DNA from: Akkermansia sp.
GTDB taxonomy: Bacteria > Verrucomicrobiota > Verrucomicrobiia > Verrucomicrobiales > Akkermansiaceae
Direction: 5' to 3'
DNA length: 64,000 nucleotides
Assembly: GCA_017521405.1 (NCBI GenBank)
Contig: JAFXCP010000011.1
Location: 1-64,000, forward strand
Shown here: positions 8,820 through 17,737 of the stretch, in pieces
Layout: every line of letters starts with the position of its first letter
Position numbering within the stretch: position 1 is the first letter of the stretch
Notes under the pieces: generated by a model
Told to the model about the DNA's origin: nothing
What the model saw: the letters and a program-made list of their open reading frames with translations, nothing else
Databases searched by the model: none
Translations under genes and position numbers: made by a program

Positions 8820-10183
8820 TGCCTTTTCCCCAAGACTTTCCGCACCCCTTCGGGGACTACACTCTTACCCGCCTCATTGAATCCGGGAACTATTACAGCA
8901 GCTACGCGGCATACCAAAACCATGTGGAGCGCCCTGTTCTGCTGACTGTACTCTCCGCCCAAGCACCGAAGGAGGTGGAGGAAGCCTTCCGCCTCCGCGC
9001 CCGGGAGCAAGCACAAGAGGACACCCTGCCCCATACCGTACAAATGCTCGATTCCGGCACCGCAGAGCAATGCTGCTACACGGCGCAGGAACTGCCGCCC
9101 GGTACCCCGCTGTCCCTCCTTCTTGCAGAAGGAAAGCAGCTCTCCGTGGTACAGCTTTGCCGCATTGTTTCCGCAGCTGCCACCCTCTATTCCCTTTGCG
9201 AGGAGGCGGAACTGGCCACCCTTCCCCCGGCTGCACGGGATATATACAGCGATGAGGAAAGCGGCTCTGTACACTTCCTTTCCCCTCTGGCGCCCGGCAC
9301 TCCCGGGCAAAACATTACGGAAATACGGCAACGAGAACTTGCCCGCATCCTCCTTCCGCTTCGTCCCGTGGGAGTCACTGGCGAAGGTCGCGCCGCCACT
9401 GTGTTGCAATGGATGGAAGAAGGGCACGAAGGTTCCCGTTTCGACTGGGACACCCTCCGCGACACGGCCAACACCATCACAGAGCAGCTGGTGGCTCAGG
9501 GGGCAGTTGCCCCGCCCCCGGAGGAAGAGAACAACTCCGCCTACTACACCCAAAAATGGGAACAACGCCGCCAGCGCCGCCAACTCTCCCGCATAGCGGT
9601 TTACACACTGGGCGCCCTGCTCCTGGCAGGCGGCATCTCCGCCTCGGGCTTTTTCTTTAACCTCGGCACGCCCACACTGCTGGGAGCGCGCATGGCAAAT
9701 GGCATCCTCTGCCAAGAACACGGCAAGCAATACCGCGTAAGCCTACAACCTGTCAGCACCGCAGAATATGCCGCATTTCTGGAGGCACTCTCCACGTCCA
9801 CCGTGGAGGAGCAGGAAAAAATCCTGCACGATATCCCGATGGAACACCGCCCCAAGCCTCGCCAATTTTCCGCCACAGATGCAAACCCCATCACCGGCGT
9901 GAATTACTGGGAAGCGTTGGCCTGCGCGCGCTATATGGGCGGCACCCTGCCCAGTGCCGCCATGCTGCAAGCCGCACTGGCGGAAACCGGCCCCACGCGC
10001 GTATGGGAATGGACCACAAGCCGCCACGAAGGCTCCGCCAGCGGCATCTACACGCCGAACTCCTGCCTCCTGATGGAATCCACCCCCCAGCAAATACGCC
10101 CCATCCCCGTACCCGACCCGACCTGGCAGCACGAAAAATCCTCCTTCCGCATTGCCTACCCCCATTCCCAAACCGCAGAATAA
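8816..10183 (+). CDS. Pseudokinase-TM-SUMF1-like (FGE-sulfatase) fusion protein
   Basis: A 455-residue protein in three parts. Residues about 8-235 resemble a Ser/Thr kinase fold (FGDYTLTRLIESGNYYSSYAAY, then RPVLLTVL where VAxK would be). The ATP-binding lysine, HRD and DFG motifs are absent, so it is very probably catalytically dead. A TM segment lies at about 262-283 (VYTLGALLLAGGISASGFFF). The C-terminal 165 residues resemble a short formylglycine-generating/sulfatase-modifying-factor domain (PVSTAEYAAFL, PITGVNYWEALACARYMGGTLPS, RVWEWTTSR, SSFRIAYP). FGE-like domains are often used as binding modules of the C-type lectin kind. Translational coupling with its neighbours suggests an envelope complex. 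The exact function is unknown. Confidence 0.7.
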   Translation: MMPFPQDFPHPFGDYTLTRLIESGNYYSSYAAYQNHVERPVLLTVLSAQAPKEVEEAFRLRAREQAQEDTLPHTVQMLDSGTAEQCCYTAQELPPGTPLSLLLAEGKQLSVVQLCRIVSAAATLYSLCEEAELATLPPAARDIYSDEESGSVHFLSPLAPGTPGQNITEIRQRELARILLPLRPVGVTGEGRAATVLQWMEEGHEGSRFDWDTLRDTANTITEQLVAQGAVAPPPEEENNSAYYTQKWEQRRQRRQLSRIAVYTLGALLLAGGISASGFFFNLGTPTLLGARMANGILCQEHGKQYRVSLQPVSTAEYAAFLEALSTSTVEEQEKILHDIPMEHRPKPRQFSATDANPITGVNYWEALACARYMGGTLPSAAMLQAALAETGPTRVWEWTTSRHEGSASGIYTPNSCLLMESTPQQIRPIPVPDPTWQHEKSSFRIAYPHSQTAE

Positions 10184-10212
10184 TACCTTTTGCCCACCCT
10201 CCCACCGCACAT

Positions 10213-11058
10213 ATGAAAAACCTGCTTTGCATTCTCACTGCCACCCTCCTGCTGCTTTGCGGGCTCTGCGCCCATGCACAAGTGGAACTCCAGCTTTCCC
10301 CCGTTCGCCACGATTTCATGGTAGGGGAGAATGTGGTGTTCAAACTCACTATTACCAACTATACGGATAAGGCTATTCAACTTTCGAACACGCCCGGGCG
10401 CCCTTGGCTCAACTTTATGATTAACCGCCAAGGGGAGAACATGCCCCTCACGCCTACGGCACGTGCCAAGTTCCCCGACCTCGCGCTCACGCCCGGCTCC
10501 CGCCGCTCCTTCGAGGTGGACCTGGCCGGATTCTATGCCATACGCAGTACCGGGCGCCATGCAGCAGTGGCCACCATCCGTATGCCCGACGGACACACCA
10601 CTTACAGCTCCAACCGAGCCCTCTTTGCCATGATTGATGGCGGCAAAATCCGCGAATTCCATATCCAAGCCCGCGGCCAAAGGCTCCGGCTTAACCTCAA
10701 GCTCGCCAGAATCGATGGCAAGGATTGCCTCTTCGGCCAAGTGGAAGGGCTGGATACGCACCGCATCCACGGTGCCTGCTACCTTGCCCGCTTCCTCAAT
10801 TTCATGAAACCCATTGTCCTGCTGGATAGCGCCTACAATATGCATGTTCTCTGCCAATCCTCCCCGGAGCTTTTCACCTATGCCGTGATGGACACCAAGG
10901 GCAACCGCTCTCATGCCCAGTATTACAAGCGCACCGGCGGCCCGCTGGACCTCATCAGCACCGGCAAGGGAATTATACCCGTGGGCGTAGCACCCTACGA
11001 ACGCCCCAAACCCGGGGCAGAAAAACCGGTCCGCAAGACATCCGACCGCCCCTTCTAA
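10213..11058 (+). CDS. Secreted/periplasmic protein of unknown function
   Basis: A 281-residue protein with a clear signal peptide (MKNLLCILTATLLLLCGLCAHA, cleavage near residue 22). The mature protein starts with VELQLSPVRHDFMVGENVVFKLTITNYTDKAIQL, typical of an Ig-like/beta-sandwich module, followed by further beta-rich sequence and a basic, disordered tail (PKPGAEKPVRKTSDRPF). It follows the pseudokinase gene by 29 bases and is likely part of the same operon. No named family is recognised. The ATG at 10213 is the start that yields the signal peptide. Confidence 0.7.
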   Translation: MKNLLCILTATLLLLCGLCAHAQVELQLSPVRHDFMVGENVVFKLTITNYTDKAIQLSNTPGRPWLNFMINRQGENMPLTPTARAKFPDLALTPGSRRSFEVDLAGFYAIRSTGRHAAVATIRMPDGHTTYSSNRALFAMIDGGKIREFHIQARGQRLRLNLKLARIDGKDCLFGQVEGLDTHRIHGACYLARFLNFMKPIVLLDSAYNMHVLCQSSPELFTYAVMDTKGNRSHAQYYKRTGGPLDLISTGKGIIPVGVAPYERPKPGAEKPVRKTSDRPF

Positions 11059-11097
11059 CCAGACACACCACCCCTTCCACGCAATAGTCTCCCTGCC

Positions 11098-12513
11098 ATG
11101 AGCACACCCACCATTGCCATTGTCGGCCGCCCCAATGTTGGCAAATCTGCCATTTTTAACCGCATGGTCGGCCGCCGCATCGCCATCGTACACGATCAAC
11201 CCGGAGTCACCCGCGACCGTCTTTGCGCCCCTGTACGCATCACGGACTACGAGGCTCTCGTGGTCGATACCGGCGGTATCGGCAGCACGCTGGACGATGG
11301 TTTTGCCTCTCAGGTAACGCAGGAGGCGGACATTGCCATGAATGCCTCAGACTTCATCATGTTCGTTTGCGACTGCCGCGACCACCTCACCCCCATCGAC
11401 CGCAGCATTGCCGCCCAACTGCACAAAAGCAAGGTGCCGGTCATGCTCATTCTGAACAAAGCAGATTCCGAAAAACAAGAACTCAACTTGGGCGAATTCG
11501 CCCAGCTCGGCTTCAGCAACTATGTATTCACCTCCGCCGCGCATGGGCGAGGATTTGCCCAACTGGCAGATAAACTCAATGCCGAACTAAAATCCCTTGG
11601 AGCAGCCCCCTGCAAAGCAGAAGCAGACCCCAACGCCACCCCGGAAGAAGAGCCGGATAAAGAGGAAACCTCTGCCGATTCCCCCATTAAAGTAGCTATC
11701 GTTGGCCGCCCCAATGCCGGTAAATCCTCTCTCGTTAACGCCATTCTTCAGGACAAACGCACCATTGTTTCCAACGTGGCGGGTACCACACGCGATGCTA
11801 TCGACATCCCCTACACCCGCAACGACCAAAGCTTTGTCCTGATTGATACCGCAGGCATGCGCCCCCGCTCCAAACGAGATACCTCCGTGGAAGTATTCTC
11901 CGCCATGCGCAGTGAAAAAGCCATCCGCCGCTCGGATATCTGCCTCCTCGTTATCGACATGGCTGCCGGTGTAACCCAGCAGGACCGCCGCATTGGCTCC
12001 ATCATCGCCAAGGAATGCAAACCCTGCATCATCATTGTCAACAAATTCGACCTCTACTGCCCGGACGCCCCCCTCTCAGCCCGCAAGGATGCCGTCAAAG
12101 AGCACATTAAAGAAAACCTTTTCTTTCTGGACTACGCCCCCATTGCCATCGTATCCGCCAAGGAAGGCAGCGGTCTGGAAAGCATCTTCAAGAGCATTGC
12201 CCGCGTACAAAAGGAAGCGCTCAACATGCCCGGCACAGGAGAACTCAACCGCCTGCTCCAGCGCGCCATGGAAATGAATCCGCCGGGGCAGCACCGCGTG
12301 CTCAAAAAACGCCTCAAACTCTTCTACGCCACCACCGCCGTGAACGAAAAATACACCACCATCCCCGTACCCACGTACGTGCTTTTCGTGAACGATAAAC
12401 GCCTGCTTACCGATAGCTACGCGCAATACCTTCGCAATACCATTCGTTCCCGCATCAAAGCGGCCGGGGTACCCATCGTTCTTTCCCCTCGCTCGCGAGT
12501 CCGCAACGATTGA
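11098..12513 (+). CDS. der: Ribosome biogenesis GTPase Der (EngA)
   Basis: A 471-residue GTPase with two tandem G domains followed by a KH-like domain, the defining Der architecture; it acts in 50S subunit assembly. G domain 1 has GRPNVGKS (about residues 9-16), DTGG and NKAD; G domain 2 has GRPNAGKSS (about 202-210), DTAGMRPRSKRD and NKFD. The linker between the domains is acidic (about 170-195, rich in Glu). The C-terminal KH-like region ends in SRVRND. A strong terminator follows. It starts 39 bases after the secreted-protein gene. Confidence 0.96.
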   Translation: MSTPTIAIVGRPNVGKSAIFNRMVGRRIAIVHDQPGVTRDRLCAPVRITDYEALVVDTGGIGSTLDDGFASQVTQEADIAMNASDFIMFVCDCRDHLTPIDRSIAAQLHKSKVPVMLILNKADSEKQELNLGEFAQLGFSNYVFTSAAHGRGFAQLADKLNAELKSLGAAPCKAEADPNATPEEEPDKEETSADSPIKVAIVGRPNAGKSSLVNAILQDKRTIVSNVAGTTRDAIDIPYTRNDQSFVLIDTAGMRPRSKRDTSVEVFSAMRSEKAIRRSDICLLVIDMAAGVTQQDRRIGSIIAKECKPCIIIVNKFDLYCPDAPLSARKDAVKEHIKENLFFLDYAPIAIVSAKEGSGLESIFKSIARVQKEALNMPGTGELNRLLQRAMEMNPPGQHRVLKKRLKLFYATTAVNEKYTTIPVPTYVLFVNDKRLLTDSYAQYLRNTIRSRIKAAGVPIVLSPRSRVRND

Positions 12514-12538
12514 ACAGCCTTTTATCCTGCGTATTTCC

Positions 12539-12576
12539 GGGAAGCCCCCTTCCGCACAGGTTGGGGGCTTCCCTTT
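12539..12576 (+). terminator. Rho-independent terminator after der
   Basis: GGGAAGCCCCC (12539-12549) pairs with GGGGGCTTCCC (12563-12573), an 11-bp stem followed by TTTCT. Confidence 0.85.
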
Positions 12577-12609
12577 CTATTAAAACAGCTCCGCGCTCCC
12601 CTTTTCTGC

Positions 12610-12638
12610 TTGCATTAGAAAAAAATTTGCTCTATAAT
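12610..12638 (+). promoter_or_regulatory. Promoter of the GH84/LamG operon
   Basis: TTGCAT (12610-12615), 17 bases, consensus TATAAT (12633-12638). It leaves a leader of about 50 bases before the ATG at 12694. Confidence 0.75.
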
Positions 12639-12693
12639 GCCATACTAATCGGAAAAGTCTTTTTTCCGCTAGTCTTATTTCCCTGCACTTGGT

Positions 12694-15546
12694 ATGAAAA
12701 TCTCGCCTTTCTCTCTCCTAGCCCTTGCATGCAGCATGCTTCTCTCCCCCTTCCGGGCTGAGGCCGTTGTGATTTACCCCCAGCCCCAGTTAAACGGCAT
12801 GCGTTCCGTCACCACCAAGGTGGAAGACGTCCAAATCCACCTCCGGAAACCCGGGGTCAACGATGCCATGTGGCAACGCCTGCCCAACGTGCCGGAGGGC
12901 TATGCCATCAACATCACCCCCGGGAAGCTCACCATCTACGCCAACGATGAAACAGGCGCTTACTACGCGCGACAATCCGTCATCCAAATGCTGTACAACG
13001 TACAGGATGCCACCTTGGCGCATAACGATGTTTTTGCAGATAAAACCCTGCGGGAAATCATCCGGCTGGGAGAACTTCCCATGGGCATTCTGGTGGACTG
13101 GCCGGATTTACCCGCCCGCGGCGTAGTGGAAGGCTATTACGGCGCCCCGTGGAGTTTTGAAGCCCGCTGCTCCATCTTCCGCTTCATGGGGCGCAACAAA
13201 CTGAACACCTACATTTACGCCCCCAAGGACGACCCCTTCCACCACGGCCACGGCTGCTATAAACCCTACCCGGAACGCAAGGCAGCAGAACTCCGGGATC
13301 TTGTGCACTACGCACGCCAAAACCATGTGCGCTTTGTATGGGCCATTCACCCGGCAAACACCGTCAACTGGCAAGTGGATGGCGGGCGCCCCCAGCTGGA
13401 TGCCCTCTGTGCAAAACTCCGTCAAATGTATGATTTAGGTGTACGCGATTTCGGCGTACTGGTAGATGATTCCGGCGGAGAAATCGGCAAAGCTGAGCGG
13501 CAGGTGCAGCTGAGCAATTACCTGCTGGAAAACTTCATCCGCAAACACCCGGATGTGAATCAAACCCTCATCATGTGCCCCACAGGGTACAACCGCAGCT
13601 GGACAAATAAAAAATTCCTGCAAACCCTCGGCAGTGGCCTAGACAAGAGCATCCCAATCATGTGGACCGGCAACACCGTGGTACATGATATTACGCTGGA
13701 AGGTCAACAATGGGTAAAACAACACGTGCAACGCCCCACCTTCATCTGGTGGAACTGGCCGTGCAACGACTTCAAACGCAGCCGACTTTCCATGGGACGC
13801 ACCTACGGGCTGGATACCTCCCCTGAGATGAAGCAACTCATGAGCGGCTTCGTGGCAAACCCCATGGAACACGCAGAAGCCAGCAAAGTGGGTCTCTTTG
13901 GCGTGGCAAACTACACTTGGAATATAGAAGATTTTGAATCCACCACCACATGGGAAGCCGCCATACGCCGCCTCTACCCGCTCCACCGGGAAGCAATGAA
14001 GGTATTCTGCGACCATAATTCCTACCTTCTACCCAACGGACACGGCTACTTCCGCGAGGAATCCGCCGCCATTGCCCCCACGGCTCAAGACTTTATTGAA
14101 AGTCTTTCCTCCGGCGAACCGGACATGAAAGCCGTACAGCTTCTCCAACTCGAATTCGACCGCATGGTCACCGCCGCCAGAGAGCTAAAGCACACGCGCA
14201 ACCCTGTTGCCGGACTCTGCCAGGAAATCCGCCCGTGGCTGGATCAATTCGAGCTAACAGGCATTGCCGGTGCCTCCATCATGACGGCATTTGCCACGCA
14301 AGATGACTACCTCTTCCACTACTTCTTCGACACGGTAAACGCCCTGTACGACATGCGCTCCACCACACGCAAAGAATGGTCCACCCAAGGCACACGCCAA
14401 GTGGACGATGTAGAAGTGGCAGCTTATGCCATGACTCCCGTCATCAACGCCGCTTTTGCCTACCTGAACGCCCGAGTCTACGCCGACCTTTCCGGTCAAA
14501 AACGCAGCGTGCCGAAATTCTCCGCCTCCATCGGCAACACCCACACAGAAACAGCCAAGATAATGGATGGGCGTCCCAGCACATTCTGGTCCAACAATGC
14601 CTTTCAAGCCAAAGATCAATGGTACTGCTTGGATTATGGTTCCCCCATCAGCATCAACAACATCTGTCTCGTAATGGGGGGCGCACGCCACAGAGATTAT
14701 GCAGAATGCGTGCAATTTGAAGTTTCCGATGATGCCGCCCACTGGCTCCCCGTCGGCAAACAGCAGCATGGTAACCTTGCCATCGTGAATTTGGCCAAAA
14801 ATCCCATTCGCGCCCGCTATGTGCGCTTCCGCATCATCAACCCGCGCCCCAACTGGCTCTCCATCTGCGAATTTGCGGTGAACCGCACCCTGCCGCCCTA
14901 TGTGGATACCAATGTATCCGGGCAAAACTTCACCGCCTACAGCAACACAGGCGATATCGGCATCAGCCGCATTATGGAACTCTTCCATCTGGCTCCCAAC
15001 GACTATATATCTTTGGAACTGCCAAACCCCATCCACCCGGAGTGGGTTCAAATCAACCTTGAAAATACAAATCTAAACGACTGGGCCACCGTACAGCTAA
15101 CTCTCGAATCCGGAAAAGTAGTACAACTCCGGAAGGAACTCAAAAACAACCGATTCTTCTTGGAAAAAGAGGAACTTCCGAAAGAACGTATCACCGCACT
15201 TAACCTCACGAACACCGGCACTCAGGCAGAGGAGGTAAAACTCACCCTATTCAACGTGGGCGTTACGGCTAACGTGTTTGATACGGATCCCCGCTGTATT
15301 ACTGATGCGGACATCACCTCCACTTACTTCTGCGCCAAAGCCCCCTTGGATATTACCCTTCCTATCCCTGAAGGCTCCACGGAACTCATCACCATAGGCA
15401 ACACCACCTGCGGAGTAACGAACGCCACCCTTACAGAAGAAGGAGAACATGTGCGCCGTTACCGACTTGCTCCGGGAGCAAAGAACGTGCGCCTTACACA
15501 TCCCCAAAAACCCCATACCTATGTAAATGAAGTCATCTTCAAATAA
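12694..15546 (+). CDS. Secreted GH84 beta-N-acetylglucosaminidase with C-terminal F5/8-type domain
   Basis: A 950-residue exported glycosidase. The signal peptide is MKISPFSLLALACSMLLSPFRAEA. An N-terminal GH-associated domain covers residues about 30-145. The GH84 barrel starts at RGVVEGYYGAPWS and includes YAPKDDPFH and the catalytic Asp pair in FGVLVDDSGGE (about residue 254), as in O-GlcNAcase and hyaluronidase-like enzymes that use substrate-assisted catalysis. A helical region follows, then a discoidin/CBM32-like domain at about 610-730 (TAKIMDGRPSTFWSNN, YVRFRI). The family removes terminal beta-GlcNAc from glycoproteins. Together with nagB nearby, it fits growth on host glycans. A LamG PEP-CTERM gene follows after 16 bases. 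Confidence 0.92.
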   Translation: MKISPFSLLALACSMLLSPFRAEAVVIYPQPQLNGMRSVTTKVEDVQIHLRKPGVNDAMWQRLPNVPEGYAINITPGKLTIYANDETGAYYARQSVIQMLYNVQDATLAHNDVFADKTLREIIRLGELPMGILVDWPDLPARGVVEGYYGAPWSFEARCSIFRFMGRNKLNTYIYAPKDDPFHHGHGCYKPYPERKAAELRDLVHYARQNHVRFVWAIHPANTVNWQVDGGRPQLDALCAKLRQMYDLGVRDFGVLVDDSGGEIGKAERQVQLSNYLLENFIRKHPDVNQTLIMCPTGYNRSWTNKKFLQTLGSGLDKSIPIMWTGNTVVHDITLEGQQWVKQHVQRPTFIWWNWPCNDFKRSRLSMGRTYGLDTSPEMKQLMSGFVANPMEHAEASKVGLFGVANYTWNIEDFESTTTWEAAIRRLYPLHREAMKVFCDHNSYLLPNGHGYFREESAAIAPTAQDFIESLSSGEPDMKAVQLLQLEFDRMVTAARELKHTRNPVAGLCQEIRPWLDQFELTGIAGASIMTAFATQDDYLFHYFFDTVNALYDMRSTTRKEWSTQGTRQVDDVEVAAYAMTPVINAAFAYLNARVYADLSGQKRSVPKFSASIGNTHTETAKIMDGRPSTFWSNNAFQAKDQWYCLDYGSPISINNICLVMGGARHRDYAECVQFEVSDDAAHWLPVGKQQHGNLAIVNLAKNPIRARYVRFRIINPRPNWLSICEFAVNRTLPPYVDTNVSGQNFTAYSNTGDIGISRIMELFHLAPNDYISLELPNPIHPEWVQINLENTNLNDWATVQLTLESGKVVQLRKELKNNRFFLEKEELPKERITALNLTNTGTQAEEVKLTLFNVGVTANVFDTDPRCITDADITSTYFCAKAPLDITLPIPEGSTELITIGNTTCGVTNATLTEEGEHVRRYRLAPGAKNVRLTHPQKPHTYVNEVIFK

Positions 15547-15562
15547 CACCCCATTAGAAATT

Positions 15563-16354
15563 ATGCACAAAACACTCGCTATTATACTGTTTCTGGGCAG
15601 CCTCGCCACTGCCAATACCATCGGCTACAACAGCATGACCCCGGAACAGCAATCTGGCGTAGTCCTCGCCTGGGATTTCTCCTCCGGAAACGCCTCCTCC
15701 ATCGTAGGATGGTCCAGTACCCCCTTCGATATGAACAGCAGCGGCACCGCCGCTGATATATCCACAGGCACACGCCCATGGACCGACCGCCTCCTTGCCG
15801 ATTGCCCCACGGGGGATTTTACCCTCAATCTGGATATCCACAGCTTCACAGGCAATGGCTGGCAAGCCATGATTGCCCTTTACTCCCCCAATGGCAGAGG
15901 AGACAACAAATGCCTCCAAGTAGGCGTCAACACCAGCGGTGATTTAATGGTATTCAACGAAGTAGCCCAGAGCACAGGCTTCGGCAGCATCGATACCACA
16001 GGAGATATTGATACCGGGCTAAACAGCGGCATGAATACCACCGCCACACTCACCCTCGTATCCGATATGAGCATCACCCAAACCCTCAGTGTTTATGTAA
16101 ACGGCATCCTCAAGGGAAGCCACGCCAACTGGGTAGCCACCAGCGAGGCGGATAAAGGGCTCATGGGGATTCAGTTTGGCTGCCCCTTCGGCGGCGGGCG
16201 CCAATTCCCGGCGGCAGAGCTGAGCAATATCACCCTCTGGAACAGAGCCTTAAGCACCGGCGAAATCTCCGCCCTCATCGTGCCGGAACCCGCAAGTGCC
16301 ACACTCAGCATGCTCGCCCTAACCGGTCTTGCTGCACGCCGCCGCCGCAAGTAA
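15563..16354 (+). CDS. LamG-like exported protein with PEP-CTERM tail
   Basis: A 263-residue protein with a signal peptide (MHKTLAIILFLGSLATA), a central concanavalin/LamG-type beta-sandwich (VLAWDFSSGNASS near the N-terminus, DFTLNLDIHSFTGNGWQAMIALY, TLSVYVNGILKGSHANW, LSNITLWNRALSTGEI) and a PEP-CTERM sorting tail (VPEPASATLS, hydrophobic stretch, ARRRRK). PEP-CTERM proteins are sorted by an exosortase-type system to the outer surface. LamG domains commonly bind glycans, and the position directly after the GH84 gene suggests a glycan-binding partner. The ATG at 15563 gives the signal peptide. Confidence 0.85.
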   Translation: MHKTLAIILFLGSLATANTIGYNSMTPEQQSGVVLAWDFSSGNASSIVGWSSTPFDMNSSGTAADISTGTRPWTDRLLADCPTGDFTLNLDIHSFTGNGWQAMIALYSPNGRGDNKCLQVGVNTSGDLMVFNEVAQSTGFGSIDTTGDIDTGLNSGMNTTATLTLVSDMSITQTLSVYVNGILKGSHANWVATSEADKGLMGIQFGCPFGGGRQFPAAELSNITLWNRALSTGEISALIVPEPASATLSMLALTGLAARRRRK

Positions 16355-16376
16355 AACCACCCGCGACCTCCCCCAC

Positions 16377-16408
16377 GGAGCGTCCCCGCACCCGGGGGCG
16401 CTCCTTTT
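16377..16408 (+). terminator. Terminator after the LamG PEP-CTERM gene
   Basis: GGAGCG plus CCCC (16377-16387) pairs with GGGG plus CGCTCC (16394-16404), followed by TTTT. Confidence 0.75.
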
Positions 16409-16435
16409 GATACAACGGCACACCACACTATCATC

Positions 16436-16464
16436 TTGCCTTCCGCAAAAAGATGAGCGATACT
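16436..16464 (+). promoter_or_regulatory. Probable promoter of the flavodoxin-fold reductase gene
   Basis: TTGCCT (16436-16441), 17 bases, GATACT (16459-16464). It is weaker at the -10 box and lies 26 bases before the ATG. Confidence 0.4.
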
Positions 16465-16490
16465 ACAAACCCCACCCTCACCACCGCACA

Positions 16491-17030
16491 ATGAAAAACA
16501 TCCTCATCATCTCCGGCCACACAAACACCACCTGCGATTCCGTAGCAAACAAAGCCATCATGGAATCACTGGAAAAACAACTCCCGGAAAGCCGCACCGT
16601 CTATCTGGACCGCCTGTATCCGGATTTCCGCATCGACAGTAACGCCGAGCAGGAACGCCTCCTCTGGGCAGACATCATCGTCCTGCAATTCCCGGTTTAT
16701 TGGTTCTCCATGCCCTCCCTCCTGCACCGCTGGATGGAAGAAACCTTCCTGCACGGATTCTCCCACGGCAGCACCGGCAATAAACTCCGCGGCAAAACCC
16801 TCATCCTCTCCTACACCACTGGAGCCCCCACAGAAGCCATGGATTTCGATGCCTTCTTCGGCAACCTTCGTGCCGCCTGCCAATTCTGCGGCATGAATTA
16901 CGGCGGCAGCATCAGCACCGGCGGAGTCTCCTACCAAATGCGCCAAGAAGCGGGAATGCTCGCCGCCATCGAAGAAAAAGCACACCAACATGCCCGCCGC
17001 CTCGTGGATTTCCTGCAATCCATCCCGTAA
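16491..17030 (+). CDS. NAD(P)H:quinone oxidoreductase, flavodoxin-like fold
   Basis: A 179-residue protein of the NQO1/MdaB/KefF-type family with a flavodoxin fold. The N-terminal phosphate loop is MKNILIISGHTNTTCDS, the FMN/FAD-binding stretch is DIIVLQFPVYWFSMPSLLHRWME (about 66-88), and a GKTLILSYTTGAP segment follows (about 103-116). The family reduces quinones or acts as a subunit of potassium efflux systems. No KefC-type transporter is nearby, so a stand-alone reductase is more likely. The substrate is unknown. Confidence 0.85.
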   Translation: MKNILIISGHTNTTCDSVANKAIMESLEKQLPESRTVYLDRLYPDFRIDSNAEQERLLWADIIVLQFPVYWFSMPSLLHRWMEETFLHGFSHGSTGNKLRGKTLILSYTTGAPTEAMDFDAFFGNLRAACQFCGMNYGGSISTGGVSYQMRQEAGMLAAIEEKAHQHARRLVDFLQSIP

Positions 17031-17054
17031 AACACCCCTCCCCAGCAAACGCAA

Positions 17055-17082
17055 GAAGGGCGGTTCTGCGGAACCGCCCTTC
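17055..17082. terminator. Bidirectional terminator between the reductase gene and the tRNA cluster
   Basis: GAAGGGCGGTTC (17055-17066) and GGAACCGCCCTTC (17070-17082) form a near-perfect 12-bp stem with a short loop. It lies downstream of both the plus-strand reductase gene and the minus-strand tRNA operon. Confidence 0.7.
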
Positions 17083-17099
17083 TCATTGCTTTCTCAAAA

Positions 17100-17172
17100 T
17101 ACCCCCGCGCGGACTCGAACCGCGGACAAATTGATTAAGAGTCAACTGCTCTACCAACTGAGCTACGGAGGC
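17100..17172 (-). tRNA. tRNA-Lys (CTT), copy 1
   Basis: A 73-base cloverleaf with anticodon loop CTCTTAA (anticodon CTT, lysine), D arm GCTC...GAGC and T arm CGCGG-TTCGAGT-CCGCG. CCA is not encoded. The acceptor stem is GCCTCCG with CGGGGGT, which makes a G1-U72 first pair. Confidence 0.93.
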
Positions 17173-17214
17173 ATCTCTGTAACGCACCGCCCGAGCCGCC
17201 TGCTCACAGACTAA

Positions 17215-17287
17215 TACCCCCGCGCGGACTCGAACCGCGGACAAATTGATTAAGAGTCAACTGCTCTACCAACTGAGCTACGGAGGC
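17215..17287 (-). tRNA. tRNA-Lys (CTT), copy 2
   Basis: Identical in all 73 bases to the copy at 17100-17172, with the same few bases after the 3' end. The two copies are 42 bases apart, indicating a recent tandem duplication or gene conversion. Confidence 0.93.
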
Positions 17288-17336
17288 ACTGTGTCTGTAA
17301 GCACGCCACCCTCGCCATCACTCTCCCCGCAAGGAG

Positions 17337-17408
17337 AGCCGCTGGTCAGATTTGAACTGACGACCCACGCATTACGAATGCGTTGCTCTACCCCTGAGCT
17401 ACAGCGGC
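17337..17408 (-). tRNA. tRNA-Thr (CGT)
   Basis: A 72-base cloverleaf with acceptor GCCGCTG/CAGCGGC, anticodon loop TTCGTAA (CGT, threonine) and discriminator T. It is the first tRNA of a three-tRNA minus-strand operon. Confidence 0.93.
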
Positions 17409-17426
17409 GATGCGGTGTGCGGGCAG

Positions 17427-17455
17427 AGTTAACCACACTTTGCCCGATTATGCAA
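17427..17455 (-). promoter_or_regulatory. Promoter of the Thr-Lys-Lys tRNA operon
   Basis: On the minus strand TTGCAT (17450-17455), 17 bases, TTAACT (17427-17432), ending 18 bases before the 5' end of tRNA-Thr. Confidence 0.65.
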
Positions 17456-17737
17456 GCAAAATTTCGTTTTTTTGCATTTTATGGAACATTTTTCCATCCA
17501 CACCCCCTCCCCCATAAAAAACAAGCAAAAAACATCTTTAGCCCTCCCCCCGCCCCCATGTACCCACGCTCTCACGACCAGCACCACCAAAACACCCCAT
17601 TTTTGCATTTTCCGGGCATGGGCATTAAAGCTGCCCCTGCTTACAGGCTGGACTTTTCACGCTCTGTGCGGCATGGTGGTGTGCAGAACTTCTGTTCTAC
17701 TCTTGTTTAGTCTAACACCAATTACCCTTTATTCGAT
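17456..17737. other. Non-coding gap, nothing recognised
   Basis: About 280 bases between the tRNA promoter and the Rhs remnant. It is C-rich with several homopolymer runs, and I see no gene, tRNA or convincing terminator. Confidence 0.5.

Noticed and set aside
12510-12761. Short plus-strand frame across the der-GH84 gap.
   Set aside because: It contains the der terminator and the GH84 promoter and overlaps the GH84 signal peptide in another frame.
17456-17737. C-rich gap after the tRNA cluster considered as a small RNA or attachment site.
   Set aside because: No stable hairpin with a T-run and no tRNA 3'-end repeat was found on reading.
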